This document shows positions 58,642 to 64,000 of a stretch of 64,000 nt of DNA, piece by piece. The notes under the pieces were generated by a model. That model had not been told where the DNA came from and searched no databases. It was given only the letters and a program-made list of their open reading frames with translations. Numbering within the stretch: the first letter of the stretch is position 1; each line of letters opens with the position of its first letter. Both the position numbers and the translations under genes were made by a program. Source of the DNA: Haemonchus contortus (taxonomy: Eukaryota > Nematoda > Chromadorea > Rhabditida > Trichostrongylidae); contig LS997566.1 in NCBI GenBank assembly GCA_000469685.2, positions 43,538,920 through 43,602,919 on the forward strand, read 5' to 3'.

Positions 58642-59540
58642 TACTCGGTCCATTACGTGGTATGTCTACATCCACTGAAACGTGCTCCTGGGCTTATCAA
58701 GCATATAATGGACTGCTTTGATCTTACAGGTAACCGTAGAAAAAGGGATTTATCTTCTTAGCAAATGTATCGCCGGTCCAGCATAGTCCACCACCTCCAA
58801 CCCCTATCGAAGGTGTTACAGAATTACCAAGCTCTTTGAGTTTCTTCGCTAACTGCCTTCACACCTAAGACTGTCAAAGATCTATTCGGCTGAAGACTCG
58901 AGCTTCATCTTTTTCCAGCTGGAAAGACGAAGCCACTTTCCACACTTTTCTTCAGATTTTCTTTCATTTATCAGAAATTTTTGTACAAAGGGTGAACCAG
59001 AATGGCTACGTCATAAAATTATGATGAACAACTTTTAGGAGTGTCGACTTGAGAGGGAGTCAATCAGGCCTTTTTCGTCAATCTTGTGTAGGAGCTGAAT
59101 TACCGCTGAAATAAGATTTGCAAGAAAATGTAAAGTTGGTAGAAAATTGGACTTGGATAGTTTCACGTAGCCCATTCGCCCCTCCATTGCGATTATTTAT
59201 TATAGCGCTTTATAGGGTGCAAAAACCTGATGTTAAAAATCAGTCGAGATTACGGTAGCCATAGAACCAAAGTTCAGAACCTTCAAAAATTGTTAATCGA
59301 GATCAGAGGTGTGACAGCTAATCTGCCGATTAATCTCCGCTGAATGCAATGTACTCAACTAGAGTTACTTTACAGCGATTTTCGCCTACATCGCAACTTG
59401 TAACACATGTTGCAATCGTCGTTTTTACTAATGGGGACTTTTCCTAGGGTTACTCAGACAACAGCTTAGACACTTTATTGTTAATATACTTATTCTCATG
59501 TAAAGCCCATAATTCTCATGCCACTTAAAAGAGGAATCGC
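58642..59540. other. intergenic, no gene recognised
   Basis: No gene or element recognised between the mariner and the next SINE. A short AGCTGGAAA / TTTCCAGCT palindrome lies near 58916. Confidence 0.4.
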
Positions 59541-59544
59541 CTGG

Positions 59545-59815
59545 CGTTGAACAGACCGTTTTTCGGGAAGTTCCCCACATTCGGCTTCCATTCAGAATAG
59601 TAGAGGCGTTTAGGATGCGTATGTGGCCTGTACAGACTTGCGATTGAACGCCGATGGGCAAATTAGCGCTTTAATCCTCCCAGCTAATGGTGCCAATTAA
59701 CCCACCCTGGAGAGATGAGAGCTTGGCTGGCCTGGGTGGCTATTAACGTGAGATATGATGCCCATTATGCGCGTGATAGTGTGCCACTTGGCACTGCACC
59801 ACTGCACCATTTGGC
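59545..59815 (-). repeat. SINE copy, near full length
   Basis: Minus strand: TTAGGATGCGTATGTGGCCT, TAATCCTCCCAGCTAATGG, CCAATTAACCCACCCTGGAG, GATGAGAGCTTGGCTGGCCT and the complement of a tRNA-like head ending in GCACTGCACCACTGCACC. Confidence 0.6.
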
Positions 59816-59819
59816 TGCG

Positions 59820-62700
59820 TACAAAATCTAATATAAAAAGAGGTTCTGTCTCTGAGCTAGAAACCTTTCTGCCTAACTGGAACCTTAGTGGATGACCATT
59901 CTCCATCTTCCACCCCGTACGCTCCGTAAGAGTAAATCGTTATCACTGCACTCAAATAAGATCTACGTAACTTAGACAGTCAAGAGAGGAATAATTCAAA
60001 GAGATAGGATCACCCAATGCGCGATGTGAAAGGCTCACAAGATTGACGAGTTGTGGGCGAAATTTCGAGCTCGTACGGGGTTCAAACCCGAACATTAGCT
60101 CTCCGGCCAACACTCCTGCTTACAGCAGCGAAATCGATGTACAGGCACTATTTGAAGCCTCAGCCAAGTTGGTATAACTTCCCATTTGGCTTTATCGGTT
60201 CAGCTTTCTCACCTTTTTTAGAGCATGGAATCCAAAAATAGTTGAGATTCATTCTTATCAAACGACATTGAAGGTATCAGCTCAGCTCAAGGTAAGTCGC
60301 AACCTGGAACCCAATTTGGGTATAGAAAAGAATACCTGTCAACCACCTTCCACTTTCCAAAGGCTTATTCAAACATTTTCGGCCTTCGGAATGGCATTTG
60401 TAGCCCCCATAGGTTGAAGGACGGGCGGGTTTGTTCGTTGTGGCTTGGTATTCATATTCCCTTGAGGGTTTTAGGCACGGGTCCAGAACGTTTCCGAATT
60501 TTTAACGGGGACCACCCTAACCCTCTTGAGAGCTTACATGCCAGCACTCACGCATACAGTACAATGAGTCTGTCGGACCGTTAGACCGTTAAGATGTAAG
60601 CTTTACTTGATAGAACTTGTTTAGGCTTGGTACGTTGCCAATAAATCGCCACTCTTGAGAGAACCTCATGGCGTACTGCGGCGAAATAACAGCAGTTTAC
60701 AAGAGTCTCAAGTCAAAACAAGTTAGCATTGCGTTCAAACAAGTTATAATACAAACAGTTTACAACCAAACAGTTCAATTCTGCCGACCGGCTAAGCTAT
60801 GGCATAAAAGTCATTAAGAAGGCGAGGGGAAGCTGGGTGCCGGTGGGGTAAGGGAGAGAGCTCGGTGCCCGGATAGTACAAGGACGGGCTCAAGTCCCGT
60901 TGGAGGTTGATGTTTTGATTCGGTCGTTGGTTTTGCCCATGACTCACCCACCCTGTGAGAAAAAGGGTCAATTTGCAGAACGACATCGAAACAGCACAGT
61001 GGTGGAAATGAAATATTCATTGATAACTAGACGTCGTAAATCCACTGTCAATGGCAACTGATTTGAGACCGTAGCGATGAATCGCTTGTCGCGAGGAGTC
61101 CCATTCCAAAACCAACCCGCACTGTTTTTGCAGTGAACTGCTCCTCACCATCCTTTACATTCTTCCAACCCCACGGTATTTCCTGAAGTTTGTTCCATGA
61201 AATGAAGTTTGTTGTTCAGTATGCTTAGTCGTGACTAATGTGACGACCCGGATGTCTCGCCTCCAGCTCAAACTTTTCTACTGTTTTTCAAAGCTCCCTT
61301 CTTGCTTTCTTGCCCTTCTGCTCGCATCATTTACCAGCTCGTCTTTTGGAATCAATCAGTCGGCACCGAGCTGTTTTAGAAAACAAACAGCTAATCCTTC
61401 CCAGAATGTCACTCAGAAACATTCGGGGGGGGGGGGCCAAAAACGGGACTCCTGAATCTATTGAAAGGACTTCTTCTGGTACTTCATGAGACTTGGCAGT
61501 GGGATATGTGTGGAAGTGAACATTTCATCAAAAAAAAAATTTCTAATATATGTCTTAACTTTAGGCTGAGCGCTTGGAATTGTTGATTTGAAACGAACAT
61601 ATATATTCGGACCCTCTCTAGAGAATGCCTGAAATACGCCCAGTCAAAATAGGGTGACGGCAAAAAAATGGTGTTTGTCCAAGCCTTCTAAGAGCTTAAG
61701 CAGTAACAACATCATACAACGTCCTTTCGTTCGATCTCCTAGGGTGACGTCGCTCCAACTTTACCTTGGGTTTCCTTCGTAGACATCCGATGACGTTGTT
61801 ACTGTGTAAAGCCTCACAGTAGCGGTTCAACCGAAGATGGCCCAACACAAGCAACGCAAGCTTATCGTCTATGCGATATGGTTGCGGTTGGACCGGCGTA
61901 GGTCGACCTCTCCTGCTTAGGCCTTAATAAATAGACATATAATGATGATTTCGTGGGGGCTTTCTAATATTATCGAGTAACATAGTCAGTAGGGGTTAGT
62001 AGGGGATCCTCCTGTTCCTTACCTGCAATCTGAGGATGATACCACTGAAGCCCTCAACGACCAGCACCTGACCAGCTACATTTACAATCATTTTGCAAAA
62101 GTAGCTTGAGTAAGCTAACGGAAAAAGCTAAACTGCATCGGTGTCACTGAAAATGACCGATACAACGGCCCGTCTCTCAGAATGATCTCTTCAGAATAAA
62201 AGCCGTACCGGGAAGGCTCACTGGATAGGAGTAAGTGGTAACGTGTGTGATGCCGAAAAAGGTCTAATGGAAGAAAAAAGTGATTGCCAACTTGACTCAT
62301 ACCGAATGCCTCTTTCGCTCATTGCCTACCCTACCTCCTCATTACAGGCCTGGTTCTGTGATTTGCGCCAAAATAACTTCCAGGAACTGGCTTGATGTCC
62401 CATCAATTTTCAAAAACTATCATTCACACTAGGTTAAAGGAGCCCGGTTATTGGTGGTTGCTGTTTTTCTTTTAACTTCATCTACATATAATTGAAGCCT
62501 TTCTTGACAAATGTCTTCGAACTCAGCTAATCTGTCCCAAATGTAGAGTTTTACTGAGATCCCTGTCGTGTGGACGAGGCTCTAAATCGGGCCCATGACC
62601 AGTTCAGCTAGTGCTTCAGCAAATAACTAAGAAAGTGAGCAAATAATAGAAACTTGTATGGAGACGTAACATGCGCATGGCTGACCCCATTCGTCTGTCC
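59820..62700. other. intergenic, no gene recognised
   Basis: No gene recognised. It includes a possible tRNA-like repeat at 60838-60915, an eleven-G tract near 61425, and a GACGAGTTGTGGGCGAAAT block near 60048 that resembles the inverted repeat at 46417. Confidence 0.35.
60838..60915 (+). repeat. tRNA-like repeat head
   Basis: GCCGGTGGGGTAAGGGAGAG at the A-box position and GGACGGGCTCAAGTCCCGTT at the B-box. No paired acceptor stem, so not called as a tRNA. Confidence 0.3.
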
Positions 62701-62704
62701 CTCA

Positions 62705-62710
62705 TATAAA
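62705..62710 (+). promoter_or_regulatory. TATA box of the terminal secreted-protein gene
   Basis: TATAAA, 31 bases before the last base preceding the ATG at 62741, inside CTCATATAAAACTCCG. The spacing resembles that of genes A and B, implying a very short leader. Confidence 0.5.
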
Positions 62711-62740
62711 ACTCCGTCAAGGATGCATCCTCAGTGATAC

Positions 62741-63805
62741 ATGCGTGTTTGTTTAGGAGCGGTCTGGCTGGCCATTCTGTGCCAATATGTCGATTCGATG
62801 AAAAGTCATTCGATGGACAGTGGCTCGGTAAGTGCTTCATTATCATCAGTATCAAATTTCATTTACTTTCTCGTCATAGTTGCTTTGCAACGTCTGAATC
62901 GCTTAAATTGCTGCATTTCTGGCAAATTAGACAGTGAACCTGAGATTATCGCTATGTTCTCTCAATAAATTGAGATACCAGTCTTGCTTAAGATCGATGC
63001 CGATTTTTCCGGCAACCACCGGTTGATTTTCCTTCTCCAAAAGTACAAGTCCATTCTGCTGGGAGCTTCAGTAGATGTACTTTTATGTCTTACAGAAACA
63101 TGCACCAACTACTTCTGATCATCGACTTATCAGAGAGTGCTGCTAGGATTTTTTCCTGCACCGTGCAAGAGCAGCGATAAATTCCACTGCCGAAGTGGCA
63201 TCGCTCAGTCATGGCTTTGAGTTGGTTGTCTAAAGGGCCAGAAGTTGCTTTGAAGGTCATTTAAGTTCTCAAAAAGGTGTCCTCCAGTCCCTATCTGAAA
63301 AATCAACCTCCATTAAGGTTCTTCATATAGTATGTGCTTTGACCCTCCAGTAATAGCTAAAATTTTTTATGGGATAGTTTGCCCCAAAGATGAACTCCAA
63401 GTCGTAGACCTCCCCTCAATTTTGGTATGTTCCCGTACGTAAAAGTCTTCAAAGTCCTCAACATTCAGTAAGCTCCCGAGCGAAAAGATTGGCCTTCAAG
63501 ACTCAAACTGTGAGTCACAGCGAGCACTCCAGTGCCACAGGTAGTGTAAGAGCTTGAAGAGTCGCTGGAACACTCAGGAGTTTTTTACAAAAACATTTAC
63601 AAAAACCTCTCCTATACTCCTTTTTTGTGATGTTATCCAATTTTCTATCATTCAGACAGCCTTGATGATTCCCTATCCCACACCGCCTCCTCAACATATT
63701 CCAGAAGAACAACCGTCTACAGGTTTGGTTATTCGAGCTAAACGGCAATTTGGCGGATTTGGTTGCTGTCCAATGATGCCTCCTATGTGCTGCCCAATGC
63801 CCATG
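62741..63805 (+). CDS. secreted Cys-Cys-Pro-Met protein, 3' end outside window
   Basis: Exon 1 (62741-62827) encodes a signal peptide, MRVCLGAVWLAILCQYVDS, and a short Ser/Met-rich stretch. Exon 2 (63656-63805; acceptor TCATTCAG, donor GTAAGA) is in phase 0. It adds 50 residues: a Pro-rich part (PYPTPPPQHIPEE), a dibasic site in RAKRQ (residues 56-60) and FGGFGCCPMMPPMCCPMPM with two Cys pairs. The dibasic site suggests propeptide cleavage before QFGGFGCC. Short secreted nematode proteins with a KRQ site and Cys-Cys clusters exist, but I cannot name a family. The next exon should lie beyond 63805, perhaps past the window end. Intron 1 (828 bases) might hide another exon. Function unknown. Confidence 0.55.
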
Positions 63806-64000
63806 GTAAGACTTTTCTGATGTCAGCAGGTAACTTTTGTAAAAATTGCCTGAAATTGATACTATTTCGCAGTCGAGTAACTTTAGTTGGAAAGCTTTGC
63901 AGAAATGTCGAAATTTCGGCCTTTTACTGGCAGGGACTGTGTTATCTGGACAGTTAAAAAATCGGAAACACCATGTATTTGTGTTCCAATCAGGGTTCCA

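Noticed and set aside
3364..60915. Possible tRNA genes at several A-box/B-box pairs
   Set aside because: None has a seven-base paired acceptor stem plus anticodon arm, and most share a SINE body downstream, so they are tRNA-derived repeats.
1..64000. CRISPR arrays, bacterial operons or phage-like regions
   Set aside because: No regularly spaced repeats, no ribosome-binding sites and a consistent spliced gene structure; the DNA is eukaryotic.

Overview
The window looks like nuclear DNA of a parasitic nematode, most likely a strongylid of the hookworm type. This rests on three things. Genes are split into small exons by GT-AG introns, and coding starts lie 6-10 bases after a TTNCAG-type acceptor, as in SL trans-splicing. 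The two long conserved genes read as nematode orthologues. The repeats (GIY-YIG Penelope-like element, tRNA-derived SINE, mariner and Tc1-like elements) are of kinds I associate with hookworm genomes. Most of the 64 kb is non-coding and repeat-rich; nearly all long open frames are chance or antisense.

Layout. 1-13.7 kb: no gene seen, only eroded repeats. 13.7-15.9 kb: a complete seven-exon GTP cyclohydrolase I gene (cat-4/GCH1 type, + strand). 16-20.5 kb: an inverted-repeat element with GC-rich arms, a Penelope-like endonuclease fragment and a 1.7 kb foldback element. 20.5-27.05 kb: a small family of secreted-protein genes, two intact (one per strand) and two broken, arranged as two divergent pairs. 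28.6-33.55 kb: a complete twelve-exon Rh-type ammonium/CO2 channel gene (- strand). 34-47 kb: mostly repeats and unassigned DNA. 47.3-48.35 kb: a phase-consistent run of four putative exons on the - strand, product unknown. 49-54 kb: SINEs and a 60-bp perfect inverted repeat. 55.3-58.65 kb: a deleted mariner with an open C-terminal transposase frame, then a second mariner split by a Tc1-like element. 62.7 kb to the end: the first exons of a secreted Cys-rich protein gene that runs off the window.

The genes do not form one pathway. GTP cyclohydrolase makes the tetrahydrobiopterin precursor used for monoamine synthesis, and the Rh protein moves ammonia/CO2 across membranes. The 133/135-residue secreted pair and the terminal Cys-rich gene look like secreted products of the kind expanded in parasitic nematodes. 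Exon borders were worked out by eye from frame and splice signals; no alignment or transcript data were available.
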